Source: Adlercreutzia mucosicola DSM 19490
Lineage (GTDB): Bacteria > Actinomycetota > Coriobacteriia > Coriobacteriales > Eggerthellaceae
Reading direction: 5' to 3'
Assembly: GCF_000422625.1 (NCBI RefSeq)
Contig: NZ_AUGK01000004.1
Location: forward strand, 62,001 to 126,000
DNA length: 64,000 nucleotides
Shown here one piece after another: positions 1 through 8,950 of the stretch. A model generated the notes under the pieces. It made no database searches, was not told the origin of the DNA, and was given only the letters and a program-made list of their open reading frames with translations. Both the position numbers and the translations under genes were made by a program. Numbering within the stretch: position 1 is the first letter of the stretch; every line of letters starts with the position of its first letter.

Positions 1-968
1 CGCTTGTGGTGTACAACCAGGTGACCGAGCCCTTGTGGGAGGCCAAGACCGAGTTCGAGATCGGCCGTGCCCTTGCGCAGAAGCTGGGCATGAATCCCGA
101 TGAGCTGTGGCCCATCAGCGAGAAGCAGGCGTTCTTCAACCAGATCGCCACGAGCACGTACCTGACGCCCGGGGGCGAGACCGCGCCGCTCGTGACGATC
201 ACGGCGGACGACATCGCCGAGTGGGGCGTTGACGGCGAGCCCCAGGAGGGCGACATCGCTCTGGCAGATTTCCTGGCGGCCGGCTGCTATACGGTGAAGC
301 GCTCGGAAGGGGATGCTTACTCCTTCATTGGCTACGCCGACTTCGTGGCCGACCCAGCGGCTAATCCGCTGCCGAGTCCGTCGGGCAAGTTCGAGATCTA
401 TTCCCAGTACAAGGCCGATACGCTGAACGCCATGGGCTACAGTCCCGCGGGTACCTACAAGCCCTATCCCAATTACGTCGAATCGCCCGAGGGCCGTGAG
501 GGCACCTTCCGCGACCGCGAAGTGGGCGGCGAGGCGAGCGAGTACCCCTTCATCATGTACAACCCGCACTATCTGCGGCGCGCCCACGGCGTGATGGATT
601 CCTCGCCGTGGTTGCGCGAGGCCTGGGCGAATCCGGTCTTCCTGAACGCCGTCGATGCGACGGCGCGCGGTATCGCTGACGGCGACACGGTGCGACTGTT
701 CAACGCCCACGGCGCCACGCTGCGCACGGCGACGTTGACCGAGACGATCATGCCGGGTTGCGTGGCCCTGCCCCATGGCGCGTGGCTCAACTACGATGCC
801 GATGCAGGCGTGGATCGTGGCGGCATGGACAACGTGCTGTGCGGTCAAGTAACGAGCGGCATGGGAACGTCGGGGTACAACAACTACAACTGCAATTACG
901 AGAAATACGACGGCGAGGCCCTCGTGCCCGATTGCGAGCTGCCCCAGCGCGCCGTCGAAGTGGCGTAA
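1..968 (+). CDS. Molybdopterin oxidoreductase catalytic subunit (DMSO reductase family), 3' part
   Basis: The frame is open from the left edge, so the gene starts upstream and only about the last 320 residues are seen. They match the C-terminal part of DMSO-reductase-family molybdoenzymes: a linker region followed by the molydopterin-dinucleotide binding domain, with the typical segment NPHYLRRAHG, then DATARGIADGDTVRLFNAHG and a glycine-rich end. Such enzymes reduce or oxidise small substrates (S- or N-oxides, or related organic acceptors) outside the membrane, using a bis-MGD cofactor. The stop lies 12 bases before the ATG of an iron-sulfur subunit, so the two form an operon. The substrate cannot be told from this portion. 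A membrane anchor (DmsC) does not follow. Confidence 0.88.
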   Translation, partial: LVVYNQVTEPLWEAKTEFEIGRALAQKLGMNPDELWPISEKQAFFNQIATSTYLTPGGETAPLVTITADDIAEWGVDGEPQEGDIALADFLAAGCYTVKRSEGDAYSFIGYADFVADPAANPLPSPSGKFEIYSQYKADTLNAMGYSPAGTYKPYPNYVESPEGREGTFRDREVGGEASEYPFIMYNPHYLRRAHGVMDSSPWLREAWANPVFLNAVDATARGIADGDTVRLFNAHGATLRTATLTETIMPGCVALPHGAWLNYDADAGVDRGGMDNVLCGQVTSGMGTSGYNNYNCNYEKYDGEALVPDCELPQRAVEVA

Positions 969-980
969 GGGAGGCGTGTC

Positions 981-1556
981 ATGACTCGCATTGGCTTCTA
1001 CTACGATCAAACGCGCTGTGCCGGCTGCAAAACCTGCCAGGTTGCGTGCAAGGACAAGAACCGCTTGGGCATAGGGCCTGTGCTGCGCAAAGTGACGAGC
1101 CATCAGGTGGGCGCCTATCCCGCAGTGAAGATGTACCACGTGTCGGCATCGTGCAACCACTGCGATGCGCCGGCCTGTATGGCGAAGTGCCCCACCGGTG
1201 CCATTGCCAAGAACGACGATGGCACGGTGGTGCGCGATGCCGAGGCGTGCATCGGCTGCTCTACCTGCGTGAACGCCTGTCCGTTCGGACATCCCGCCAT
1301 CGACGAGACCACGGGACTGTCGGTGAAGTGCGACGGGTGCGCGGCTTGGCGCGAGGCGGGTTATCTGCCCGCGTGCGTGGAGGCCTGTCCCTATCGCGCC
1401 CTTGATTTCGGCGATGTGGACGAGCTGGCGGCGAAGTACGGGGCCGATCTGGTGCACGCCCTTCCCGCCATCGGCGAGGGCGACACCGGGCCCAGTACGC
1501 AGATCAAGGCCCGGCCCGTGGCCCTGACCGATGCGGGCGCGCCCCTCGTCCTGTAA
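981..1556 (+). CDS. dmsB: DmsB-like 4Fe-4S electron-transfer subunit
   Basis: A 191-residue ferredoxin-like protein with four cysteine clusters: CAGCKTCQVACKDKN near residue 13, CNHCDAPACMAKCP near 56, CIGCSTCVNACP near 89 and CDGCAAWREAGYLPACVEAC near 115. This four-cluster layout is that of DmsB/NrfC-type subunits, which carry electrons between a quinol oxidase anchor and the molybdenum subunit. It directly follows the catalytic subunit, with an SD-like GGGAGG before the ATG. It has no signal peptide; DmsB-type subunits are normally co-exported with a Tat-bearing catalytic partner. No anchor gene follows, so the membrane link must be upstream of the window or elsewhere. Confidence 0.9.
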   Translation: MTRIGFYYDQTRCAGCKTCQVACKDKNRLGIGPVLRKVTSHQVGAYPAVKMYHVSASCNHCDAPACMAKCPTGAIAKNDDGTVVRDAEACIGCSTCVNACPFGHPAIDETTGLSVKCDGCAAWREAGYLPACVEACPYRALDFGDVDELAAKYGADLVHALPAIGEGDTGPSTQIKARPVALTDAGAPLVL

Positions 1557-1577
1557 GCGAGCGCGTGTTGTCTTTCG

Positions 1578-1611
1578 TGCCGCAAGCCCATCTCGGGCTT
1601 GCGGCCTTTGT
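1578..1611 (+). terminator. Rho-independent terminator after dmsB-like gene
   Basis: A GC-rich inverted repeat (GCCGCAAGCCC with GGGCTTGCGGC, loop about 5 nt) is followed by CTTTGT. It lies 25 bases after the stop and separates the molybdoenzyme operon from the sensor kinase. Confidence 0.65.
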
Positions 1612-1667
1612 CGCCTTGGGGATAAAGTAAATCGGTGGCGCAGAGACGAAAGCCGAAGGGAGAGGCC

Positions 1668-3410
1668 ATGGGGGAGCGACTGGAGAAAAGCGCGCGCCGT
1701 CCACGACCGCTGGCGGTGCAGTACATTGCGCTCATGACGCTGATCGGTGCGGTGCTGATTGCCCTGTACGGCTGGTGCTCGTACCAGGAGCAGGCCCAGT
1801 CCATGGAGCGCCAGATGTTGGCCGAGGCCCGCGTGCTGGAGAAGTCGGTGCGCGCCACTTGGGACTTCATCGACCACGAGCAGCCCAATATCAATTACGA
1901 CCGTGACGGCACCTACAACTTCAAGGGGCTGTACTGCTCGCTGGTGGGCAAATCGGTGGGCAAGCTCTTCACTATGAGCACCGACTACCAGTACCTGCTG
2001 CGCTACACGCGCCTGAATCCGCGCAACGTGATGGACGAGCCCGACGACTTCGAGCGCGCGGCTTTCGCGGCCTTCGAGAACGAGGGCGCGACCGAGTACA
2101 CCGGCTTCGTGGACAACGGCGAGGGCAAGCGCGAATTCCGCTACGTGGGGGCCATCTATCTGACCGATACCTGCATGGAATGCCACGGCGGCCCGGCCGG
2201 CGAGCTGGATGTGACGGGCTTTGAGAAAGAGGGCATGAGCGTGGGCGACATCGGCGGCGCGGTCAGCATCACGATGCCCACCGACTTGTACCAGAGCGCC
2301 ATCGATCGCAGCACCATCCTCATGATCGGCTTCTTCCTTTTGTTTCTGACGGCCACCTTCGGAGGGAGCCTGCTGTTCTTTCGCCGCAAAGTGACCGGTC
2401 CTTTGACGAACCTGGAAGAGGCTGTCGGCGAGATGGGGCGCGGCAATCTGAAGGCGCCGGTGGCCGACGGCGGCAGCGTGAGCGAGATCAGCGCCCTGGC
2501 CCAAGGGGTGAAGTCCATGGCCGGCGAGCTGGGCGAGCTGTACGCGACGCTGGAGGAGAAAGTTGATACGCGCACGCGAATGTATCGCGAGGCCAATGAG
2601 ATGCTGGAAGAGCAGCGCGGCGCTCTGGCTCGGGCGAACGCCCTGCTCGAGCAGGCCAACGAGAAGCTGGCCGAGGAGAACGAGTACCGCACCAACATCG
2701 TGGCTATCTTAAGTCACGAGCTGCGCACGCCGCTCACGTCCATCCTGGCGTTCGTCGATCTGTGGGAGGCTTCCGGCGAGCAGCACAGCCGCGAGAGTCG
2801 CGAGTGCTTCGAGAAGATCAAGCGGCAGAGCCACGTGCTTTTGGAGATGGTGAACAATGTGCTGGACATGGTGCGGGTGGAGTCGGGCACTCTGGAGATT
2901 GCCGACGATGTCATCGATGCCGTGGATTTCGCGGCGACGGTCATGGCGCCCATCGAGCCTTTGGCCGCCCAGCGCGGGGTGGGCACTGCGTGCGAGGTAT
3001 CTCCTGCGGTGCCCTTGGTGCGCAGCGATTGGGCGCAGTTGGAGAAGATCGTCGGGAACCTGCTGAGCAACGCGGTGAAGTTTACCGATGCGGGCGGTCG
3101 GGTGCGCCTGGCCATTGATTTCGATGAGGCGGCGAGTATGCTGGTGCTGTCGGTTTCCGACGACGGTATCGGTATTGCGCCCGATCGGCTCGAGGGGATC
3201 TTCGACCGGTTCGTTCAGGCCGATGCCTCCATCTCGCGCAAGTACCGGGGGAGTGGCCTGGGCCTTTCCCTGGTGAAGAAGACGGCCGAGGCCCTGGGCG
3301 GCTCGGTGGCGGTGGAAAGCGTGCTGGGTCAGGGTAGCGTGTTCACCGTGCGCGTGCCTGTGACGGTGATAGACGAGGAGGGCCTCGATGAAGATTTTGA
3401 TTGCCGATGA
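1668..3410 (+). CDS. Membrane sensor histidine kinase with DUF3365/Tll0287-like (c-heme type) sensor domain
   Basis: 580 residues counted from the ATG at 1668, chosen because GGGAGAGG precedes it; an upstream in-frame GTG at 1635 has no such site. Order: transmembrane helix at about 17-37, an extracellular sensor with the c-type heme motif CMECH at 169-173, a second helix at about 216-237, HAMP, a coiled coil rich in E and A (about 290-340), HisKA with phospho-acceptor His350 in SHELRTPLTS, and a HATPase domain with the DDGIGI and GSGLGLS boxes. DUF3365 domains of this kind bind heme and sense redox state or ligands (family knowledge). It overlaps the response regulator start by 23 bases and follows the molybdoenzyme genes, so control of anaerobic respiration is a reasonable inference. 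Confidence 0.9.
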   Translation: MGERLEKSARRPRPLAVQYIALMTLIGAVLIALYGWCSYQEQAQSMERQMLAEARVLEKSVRATWDFIDHEQPNINYDRDGTYNFKGLYCSLVGKSVGKLFTMSTDYQYLLRYTRLNPRNVMDEPDDFERAAFAAFENEGATEYTGFVDNGEGKREFRYVGAIYLTDTCMECHGGPAGELDVTGFEKEGMSVGDIGGAVSITMPTDLYQSAIDRSTILMIGFFLLFLTATFGGSLLFFRRKVTGPLTNLEEAVGEMGRGNLKAPVADGGSVSEISALAQGVKSMAGELGELYATLEEKVDTRTRMYREANEMLEEQRGALARANALLEQANEKLAEENEYRTNIVAILSHELRTPLTSILAFVDLWEASGEQHSRESRECFEKIKRQSHVLLEMVNNVLDMVRVESGTLEIADDVIDAVDFAATVMAPIEPLAAQRGVGTACEVSPAVPLVRSDWAQLEKIVGNLLSNAVKFTDAGGRVRLAIDFDEAASMLVLSVSDDGIGIAPDRLEGIFDRFVQADASISRKYRGSGLGLSLVKKTAEALGGSVAVESVLGQGSVFTVRVPVTVIDEEGLDEDFDCR

Positions 3411-4104
3411 CGAGCGGGATATCTGCGAGGCGGTTCGGCGCATCGTGGAGCGCGCCGGGCACACCTGCATCGCGGTGTACGACGGCGCTTTGGCCTTGGA
3501 GGCCTACGAGCGGGAGCGGCCCGATCTCGTCATCGTGGATGTGATGATGCCCGAGGTGAACGGGTTCGATCTCTGTCGCGACCTGCGGGCTCGGGATGCG
3601 CGGGTGCCCATCATCATGCTGTCGGCCAAAAGCGACATTGTGGACAAGGGCGTGGGCTTTGCTGCCGGGTGCGATGATTACGTGGCCAAGCCCTTCAACA
3701 GCCAAGAGCTGGCCATGCGCATCGAGGCCCAGTTGCGGCGGGTGCGCCTGGCCGACGATGGGCCCGCGCGTCGCAGTCGGGCCGTGGTGAAGGTGGGCGA
3801 CATGGAGGTGCGCCTGAAGCGCAACGAGGTGCTGGTGCGCGGCGGCTATGTGAATCTGACGCCCAAGGAGTTCCAGATCATCGCGTTTTTGGCGAACCAT
3901 CCCGCCGAGGTGTTCTCCGCTCAGGAGATCATGGCCAACGTATGGAGCGAGGCCTATCAGCCCGACTCGGCCAGCATCGCCGTGTTCGTGCGCAAGATTC
4001 GCGCGAAGATCGAGGACGATCCTGCCAAGCCCCGCTATCTGCAGACGGTATGGCGCGAGGGCTACCGCCTCGGTGATGAGTCGATGATCGACGGGCAGCG
4101 GTGA
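3388..4104 (+). CDS. OmpR-family response regulator
   Basis: 238 residues. The receiver domain has the acidic pair DD at 7-8, phospho-acceptor Asp51 in VIVDVMMPE and the conserved lysine in AKPF. The C-terminal winged helix matches the OmpR/PhoB type (LTPKEFQIIAFLANHP, then VFVRKIRAKIEDDP and YLQTVWREGYRL). It starts inside the end of the kinase gene with GAGGAGGGC as ribosome site, so the pair is translationally coupled and surely works together. Its targets are not visible, but the neighbouring molybdoenzyme operon is the obvious candidate. Confidence 0.93.
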   Translation: MKILIADDERDICEAVRRIVERAGHTCIAVYDGALALEAYERERPDLVIVDVMMPEVNGFDLCRDLRARDARVPIIMLSAKSDIVDKGVGFAAGCDDYVAKPFNSQELAMRIEAQLRRVRLADDGPARRSRAVVKVGDMEVRLKRNEVLVRGGYVNLTPKEFQIIAFLANHPAEVFSAQEIMANVWSEAYQPDSASIAVFVRKIRAKIEDDPAKPRYLQTVWREGYRLGDESMIDGQR

Positions 4105-4173
4105 TAGCGCAGGGCGAGCGGGCGGCGGCTGTGGCGCGAGCGGCCTTGGTAGCGCGTTTCAAATTGTGCGGGC

Positions 4174-4346
4174 TGAAAGTGGCGCTGGAGTTCAAAAAGT
4201 AAACACGGTGTGCGTACTTTTCGAGCTTTAGCGCCATCGCCCGTTGGAAGCAGTGGCATTTTCCCTGGTAAATGCACGGTGGCTGGCAGGCTGCCGCTAG
4301 GCTGGGGCGAGTATCGCGTACTTTTCGCAATCGAGTGCCACTTTTT
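4174..4346. repeat. MITE-like element, copy 1
   Basis: A non-coding segment of about 173 bases bounded by inverted ends, AAAGTGGCGCT on the left and AGTGCCACTTT on the right. Inside the left end a second imperfect palindrome places GGCGCTGGAGTTC opposite GAGCTTTAGCGCC, closed by AAAAGTA and TACTTTT. A related element of 160 bases with the same ends and layout lies at 19438-19597; the right ends share 27 identical bases. The remaining sequence between 4105 and about 4470 holds no gene that I can support. Confidence 0.6.
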
Positions 4347-4469
4347 GGCGAATTTTCTCGAAAAGTTCTGTCGGTGCGATTTGAAGGTGAGGCTCGCAAT
4401 ACGCTCGCATATTCGATTGCGAAGGGCATCATGTCCGAGTTGCCGGGCGGTTCGAATATGTGTCGCCCA

Positions 4470-4500
4470 AGAAAAAGGGGCCTCCAACAGGCGACAGGCC
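4470..4500 (-). terminator. Possible terminator inside the tail of the surface gene
   Basis: Read on the minus strand, GGCCT and AGGCC form a short stem followed by CCTTTTTCTT. It sits where the DUF11-like domain loses similarity, which suggests that transcription originally ended here and the open frame beyond it is accidental. Confidence 0.35.
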
Positions 4501-7445
4501 ACGGTCGCGGCGGCCCCGCCGGCCACGTCCCCGACGGGCACCGTCAGCACGGGCCTCCCGCCCGCGCCCGGCGCCGACAGCGAGAACCTCCCCACGTCGG
4601 ACGCAGCCACCGACGGCGCCTTCGAGAGCGCGCGGTCGGCGATGGCCGCCGACGGGTTGTCCAGCCTCACGGACCTCTCGTCCAGCTCCAGGCACGCCGG
4701 CAGCGGGTCGGTGACCACCGCGTCGGTCCACAGCGACCCCTTGGCCCCGTTCGAGGCCGTCACCGTGTAGCGGATGCGGTCGCCGGGCTGCGTCGGGCCG
4801 CCCGGGTGCGTCAGGTTCTCGGCCCTCTTGACGAGCTTCGGCGCCGGGGCGATAGCGGGATCGGGGTCCACCTGCACCGGCGCCCAGGGGGCCTCCGAGT
4901 CCCCGGAGGGCTCCTCGCTGGCCAGGTAGTTCGCCGGCGCGCCCGTGGCCTGCTGGTCGGCGTCCGGCGGCAGGAAGCGGACCGACACCCGGTGCTCGCC
5001 CGCGCCCGCGGTCACCGCGTCGAGCCCCGCGGCGGCCGCCGTCACCGACAGCGACACCCGCGTGCGGTGGCCCGCGGCGTCGTCGCCCTCGCGCACGGCG
5101 TTGGCGGGCAGCACGGTGCCGTCGGGCAGCGTCGCGTCCTCGAAGCGCAGCTCCACCGGATCGCCCACGGGCTTCCCGTCCACGTACAGCTGCACGCGGC
5201 CCTCGGGCGAGGCGCAGGTGGGCTTGGTGAGGTTCGACCCGTCGGCTGCCGGCGCGGCCCCGTCCACGGTGGCGCCCCGCTCGACGACGGCCTCCACGGC
5301 CAGCGCTCGGTCGGCGCCCTCCCCGGCGCCCCACGAGGCCTTCACATCTGTCACCCTCGAGGGGATGGCCCATATCTCGCACCACCCGAAGGCGCGGTGT
5401 CCCCAGTAGTTCTCCTTGAAGCCCTCGGTGGTGGAGTACTGCCGCGAGATCATGATGAACTTCATGATCCCGACGTCGGAGGGCATCTTGTTGCCCGTGG
5501 ACACCTCGCCGGACACGGCGTTTCCGCCCACGGCGTCGAAGCGCTGGTACTTGTAGTCGCAGGCCAGGGGGTCGTTCAGCACGCGGTCGGGGTCCTTCGG
5601 CGGGGCGATGGGCCTGGCGGCCAGGTCGTAGGCCTCGAGGGGCAGTCCGTCGTAGTACTTCTTCAGGCCGGCCAGGTAGGACGGGTCCAGCTCGAACTCT
5701 TCGTAGCGCTTCAGCTTCGTGCGGTTCGGGTCCTCCGGGTCGGCGGGGCTCGCGGGATCGCGGAACAGGGTGTCCGGCTCCACGCGCGTCCCGTCCTCCC
5801 TCTCGTAGCCCAGGTCGATGGAGATCACCTTGTCCTTGGCCGACGCGGGCAGCCAGAGGTACAGCTTGCCCTCGTGGAACTGCGCGGGCGCGCCGTAGCC
5901 CTGCGGCACCCCGTCGATGCTCAGGCCCCATTTGTTTATGGTCTCGTTGCCGACCCCGTCCGAGGCTAGGTCGACGGTGATCATGAACACCTTGTCCTCT
6001 TCTCGGTACTCGCCTTCGCTGCCGTAGGCTGTACCGCCGAGGCCTTGGAAGCGGCCCGATGAGAAAACCGAGCCTCCCGCGATGACGACACGCCCTTCGC
6101 TTCCAGCATCGAAGTCCATGAACGTGCTGCCGAGAGTACTAGGGATCAGCGTACCGCCCGTCACCTTAATGACGTTGCCGGCGTTTGTGCCGCCGTGGCA
6201 GCTGGTGCCGAAGCCGCCGCCGTGAGAGCCGCCCACCGAGGTGATGAGACCTCCGTTTATCTCAATGTTGCCAGCGAGAGGGTAGTTGTAGTTTCTGCTC
6301 AGAATAGTGTCTGGAGGAGCGAGCGAGGCGAAGTTATTGCCGTTCCAGGCGCCCGCTCCGATGCCTGCTGAATGAAAGCCGCCATGGCTTTCGATACGCC
6401 CTGAATTGATAGCGAGCGTCGTGTCAGTGGTATTGCCGCCCGATCCTCCTCCGATCCCCGCTCCTGTGTCGGAATCGTTGCCGCCATACGAGGCGCTTGC
6501 TGTTATCTTGCCCCCGTTAATAGTGATTCTGCCGCCGCTTTCCTGACATGAGCCTCCGATGCCCGCGGCCGCCCCGCTGCCTGAAACAGTGAGTACTCCG
6601 GGGCTACGACTGTCGAGGGCGGTGTGGGTGCTGTTTGCGGTCAATTTCTTACCGTCTATGAGCGTGACTTCGCGGTTGATAACACCACCGATGGGAATCA
6701 CCATGTTTCCGGCTGCATCGAGGTTGCGAACGGCATCGTCAATGACGAGATCCGAGCCCTCTCCGCACCGAATGCCAGGGCGATGTCCACCCGACGACGC
6801 GAGGCTGTTGTCGCTTTGGTCGGCCAGTACCAGATATAGGCTTGTCCGGTTCCTGACCTGCGCGCCTTCCATCGCCTTTGTTCCGTTGTCGGTATCGAGG
6901 CTATGGGTCATGACATTGAGGGGTATCTGATGGGAGACATGCACGCCGTTCAAGGTGATGGCCGCGTGCACGCCGGGGTTCACCTGGATGCCCGTGGCGC
7001 CCGGCGCGTCCTTGCTGTGGCCGGCGGCATCCGAGAAGACGAGGGGCGCGGAGGTGAGCACCTCCACGACGTCCGATGTGCCGTAATCAGCCCCGTTGTA
7101 CTGCACGGCGCCGGGCGTGTACGTGAAGTCCACGCCGTAGGTCCCGCCCTTCACGCGCAGGTCGCCGCAGGTGACCCACCCCTGTGCGTCGGGGGAGGGA
7201 TCGGCCAGGGGCGCGGCGGCGAGGGGGAGTCCCGCCTCGGCGAGGGCGCGCGCCACGGGGTCGGGGGCGCTGCCGGGCGCTACGTCGGGAGCGCCCGTCT
7301 GGGGAGCGGTGTCGGATTTTTCGGAAGAGGGAGAAGCGGAGCCTGCGGCATCGGGGCCCTGCGGTTGGCTGTCGGACGGATCGCCCTCGGCCGGGGTGGT
7401 CTCGCCGGGGTCGGTAGCGTCGGCTACCGGCTCAGAAAACTCGAT

Positions 7446-7454
7446 GGGGGGGGG
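7446..7454 (-). repeat. Nine-base C homopolymer (contingency-type tract)
   Basis: Nine consecutive G on the plus strand, i.e. C9 in the coding sense of the surface protein. It lies just after the signal peptide. C9 gives a 44-residue dead end; C8 joins the signal peptide to the 1064-residue body frame. Tracts of this kind are known sites of slipped-strand mispairing. Confidence 0.85.
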
Positions 7455-7727
7455 TCTCTGTGATTTGGGCCTCTGGCTCGGCGAGCGCGACCGCGGGCGT
7501 CATCCCGCAGGCGAGCGCCGCCGCTAATCCGAGGCGCAGAAGCGACCCCTGCCGCTTCTCTTTCATGGTGCTTCTCCTTCTCTCGGGCGCCTTTTCGGCG
7601 CGAGGTCTGACCGAATATACCCCTTCGCTCCGTTTTCCGCAAGCCTGTTCGTTGTAGTCGGGGTTGCGGGCGCCACGGGTGGGGCGGCGATCGTCCGCTT
7701 GCTGTGCGGGCGGCCTGTAAGGGCGCC

Positions 7728-8333
7728 TCAGGCTTTCCAGAGGGTATCGTCTCTGATGGCGGAGGTGAGCCAGGTGCCGTGCTTGGCGAGGTTGCCAACC
7801 CAGGAGAGGACGCCGTTGGTCCAGCGGGCAATGGCAACGAATTCAACGGTGTTGTCGAGGAGGACGGCTTCATGGCAGAGGGGCAGAGCGTGCGAGAGGT
7901 TGCGTAACGAGGCGCGATAACGGCGGCGCACTGTCTGCTCGTCGATGGGGTGGCCTCCCACGGCCACCCGGTGAGCGATACGATGCAGGGCATCTTCGGG
8001 TGTGGCGACGCCAATATAGTACAAGACCACGCGATAGCCGGCAGCGCGGGCGCGCCTGATGTTTCGCACGGCCGTATGCCCCGTCAGCGTGGTCTCTTGG
8101 TTAAAGCTCGTGCCCGACTCGAAGTACCGGCCGATAAGCGCCAAAGCCGTACGGCCCGCTTTGATCTGATCGGCATCGGAGCGCGGGTCGCCGCCGTGAC
8201 AGATGACGATCTCGTCGGAGTTGACGCGCGGCAGACAGGTGGGCAAGTCGTCGGTGCGCCAAAAGCCGGTGTGAAAGAAAGTCGACTTCCCCGCGCCGTT
8301 GACTCCTCCGAACACCAGGTAGGTTGGCTGCAT
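7728..8333 (-). CDS. Zeta-toxin-like P-loop kinase
   Basis: 201 residues. A Walker A motif GGVNGAGKST lies at residues 9-18, followed by NSDEI, a helix with RYFESGTSFNQETTLTG and the RRARAAGYRVVLYYIGV strand, the order found in zeta/PezT-type toxins and the related COG4185 kinases. Zeta toxins phosphorylate UDP-GlcNAc precursors or other small sugars and so poison cell-wall synthesis; whether this member does so is not shown. Its ATG shares one base with the stop of the upstream HTH gene (TGATG), a strongly coupled toxin-antitoxin layout. Confidence 0.75.
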   Translation of the reverse strand: MQPTYLVFGGVNGAGKSTFFHTGFWRTDDLPTCLPRVNSDEIVICHGGDPRSDADQIKAGRTALALIGRYFESGTSFNQETTLTGHTAVRNIRRARAAGYRVVLYYIGVATPEDALHRIAHRVAVGGHPIDEQTVRRRYRASLRNLSHALPLCHEAVLLDNTVEFVAIARWTNGVLSWVGNLAKHGTWLTSAIRDDTLWKA

Positions 8334-8713
8334 CAGAACACTCCGCGCGCAATGAGATCGGCCTGGCGCTGTTGAAGGAAGAAGTCGGCCACGGCCATGT
8401 AGAACGAGGCCTCTTCCTGGCTTTCGGCCGCGGCGATGAGCGCACTAGAGGGGCAATGCTGGAAATGGTCGCGGCACTGGCGGTACAGCTCGCGGGCTTT
8501 CTCGGGCGCTTCCTGATCGACGTGCTTTTCGACGGGTTGGATAGGGGGGCGGCCGGCCCGAGGGCGCTGTGTCAGCCGTGCGAGCACGTCCTCCTCGCGG
8601 AGCACCCAGTTGCGGCCGCATTTGCGGGCGGGAAGACTCTGGGCCTTGATAAGCGCCCGTACGCGAGCCGGTGACACGCCCAGCTGTTCGGAGGCTTGGG
8701 AAACTGACAGCAT
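8333..8713 (-). CDS. HTH protein, probable antitoxin and autorepressor of the zeta-like toxin
   Basis: 126 residues from the ATG at 8713, preferred over the in-frame ATG at 8728 because GGAAGGA stands seven bases before it. The N-terminus (LSVSQASEQLGVSPARVRALIKAQSLPARKCGRNWVL) is an excisionase/MerR-type winged HTH, while the C-terminus is helical and rich in E, Q and A, as expected for a toxin-binding part. The gene precedes the kinase with a one-base overlap. A perfect palindrome at 8727-8754 lies at the start, so autoregulation is likely. The antitoxin role is inferred from position only. Confidence 0.68.
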   Translation of the reverse strand: MLSVSQASEQLGVSPARVRALIKAQSLPARKCGRNWVLREEDVLARLTQRPRAGRPPIQPVEKHVDQEAPEKARELYRQCRDHFQHCPSSALIAAAESQEEASFYMAVADFFLQQRQADLIARGVF

Positions 8714-8726
8714 GGCGGTTCCTTCC

Positions 8727-8754
8727 ATTATTATTGCGATAACGCAATAATAAT
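8727..8754. promoter_or_regulatory. Perfect operator palindrome of the toxin-antitoxin operon
   Basis: Arms ATTATTATTGCG and CGCAATAATAAT are exact inverted copies separated by ATAA. The A+T-rich arms stand out in this GC-rich DNA. The site lies 13 to 41 bases before the HTH start codon, overlapping the likely promoter and leader, which fits repression by the HTH protein. Confidence 0.72.
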
Positions 8755-8772
8755 ATCATGTCCAGCTATGGA

Positions 8773-8795
8773 AAAGGGCCCCGGCGGGACCCTTT
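8773..8795 (-). terminator. Possible terminator of the panF transcript
   Basis: AAAGGG and CCCTTT frame an inner CCC/GGG stem; read on the minus strand the repeat ends in TTTTC. It is 156 bases beyond the panF stop, after a REP-like palindrome. Confidence 0.45.
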
Positions 8796-8819
8796 GTGAA
8801 AGTAGGTTATGCGAGCAGT

Positions 8820-8844
8820 CCGGGCGGGCCGAAGCCCGTCCCTA
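8820..8844. repeat. REP-like palindrome
   Basis: GGGCGGGC-CGAA-GCCCGTCCC, a short palindrome flanked by C-rich DNA and followed by CTACAGGG. The same kind of unit occurs twice inside prmC (18678-18696 and 18782-18801). Confidence 0.55.
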
Positions 8845-8950
8845 CAGGGTGCCGCGAGCGGCGGCTCTGGGGGGGTCGTAGGGGCTGGTAGAGGTTCGTA
8901 GAGGGGAGGGCTCTAGTCCGCCCTCAACCCACGACTCGGCCCACAACCAG

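Larger units (their letters stand above)
4062..7566 (-). pseudogene. Surface protein (beta-helix repeats + DUF11-like domain), frameshifted at a poly-C tract and truncated at its end
   Basis: A start at 7566 with AAGGAG seven bases upstream encodes a signal peptide (MKEKRQG, hydrophobic LRLGLAAALAC, cleavage near ALAEP). After 38 codons a run of nine C shifts the frame and the product stops at 7432. With eight C it would read on through a Pro/Asp/Thr linker into the long open frame entered at 7256. That body has GIGGG/GGxIT-type repeats typical of right-handed beta-helices (about residues 200-400), a long linker domain, then a DUF11-like segment (GDRIRYTVTASNGAKGSLW). DUF11 breaks off near 4480; the last ~140 residues down to 4062 look like read-through, cross the MITE and overlap the response regulator end. 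No LPxTG or membrane anchor is seen. It may be phase-variable, a decaying gene, or contain an assembly error. Confidence 0.7.

Noticed and set aside
4272-5969. A 565-codon plus-strand frame across the surface gene
   Set aside because: Arg/Gly/His-rich shadow; the minus strand has a signal peptide, beta-helix repeats and a DUF11-like domain.
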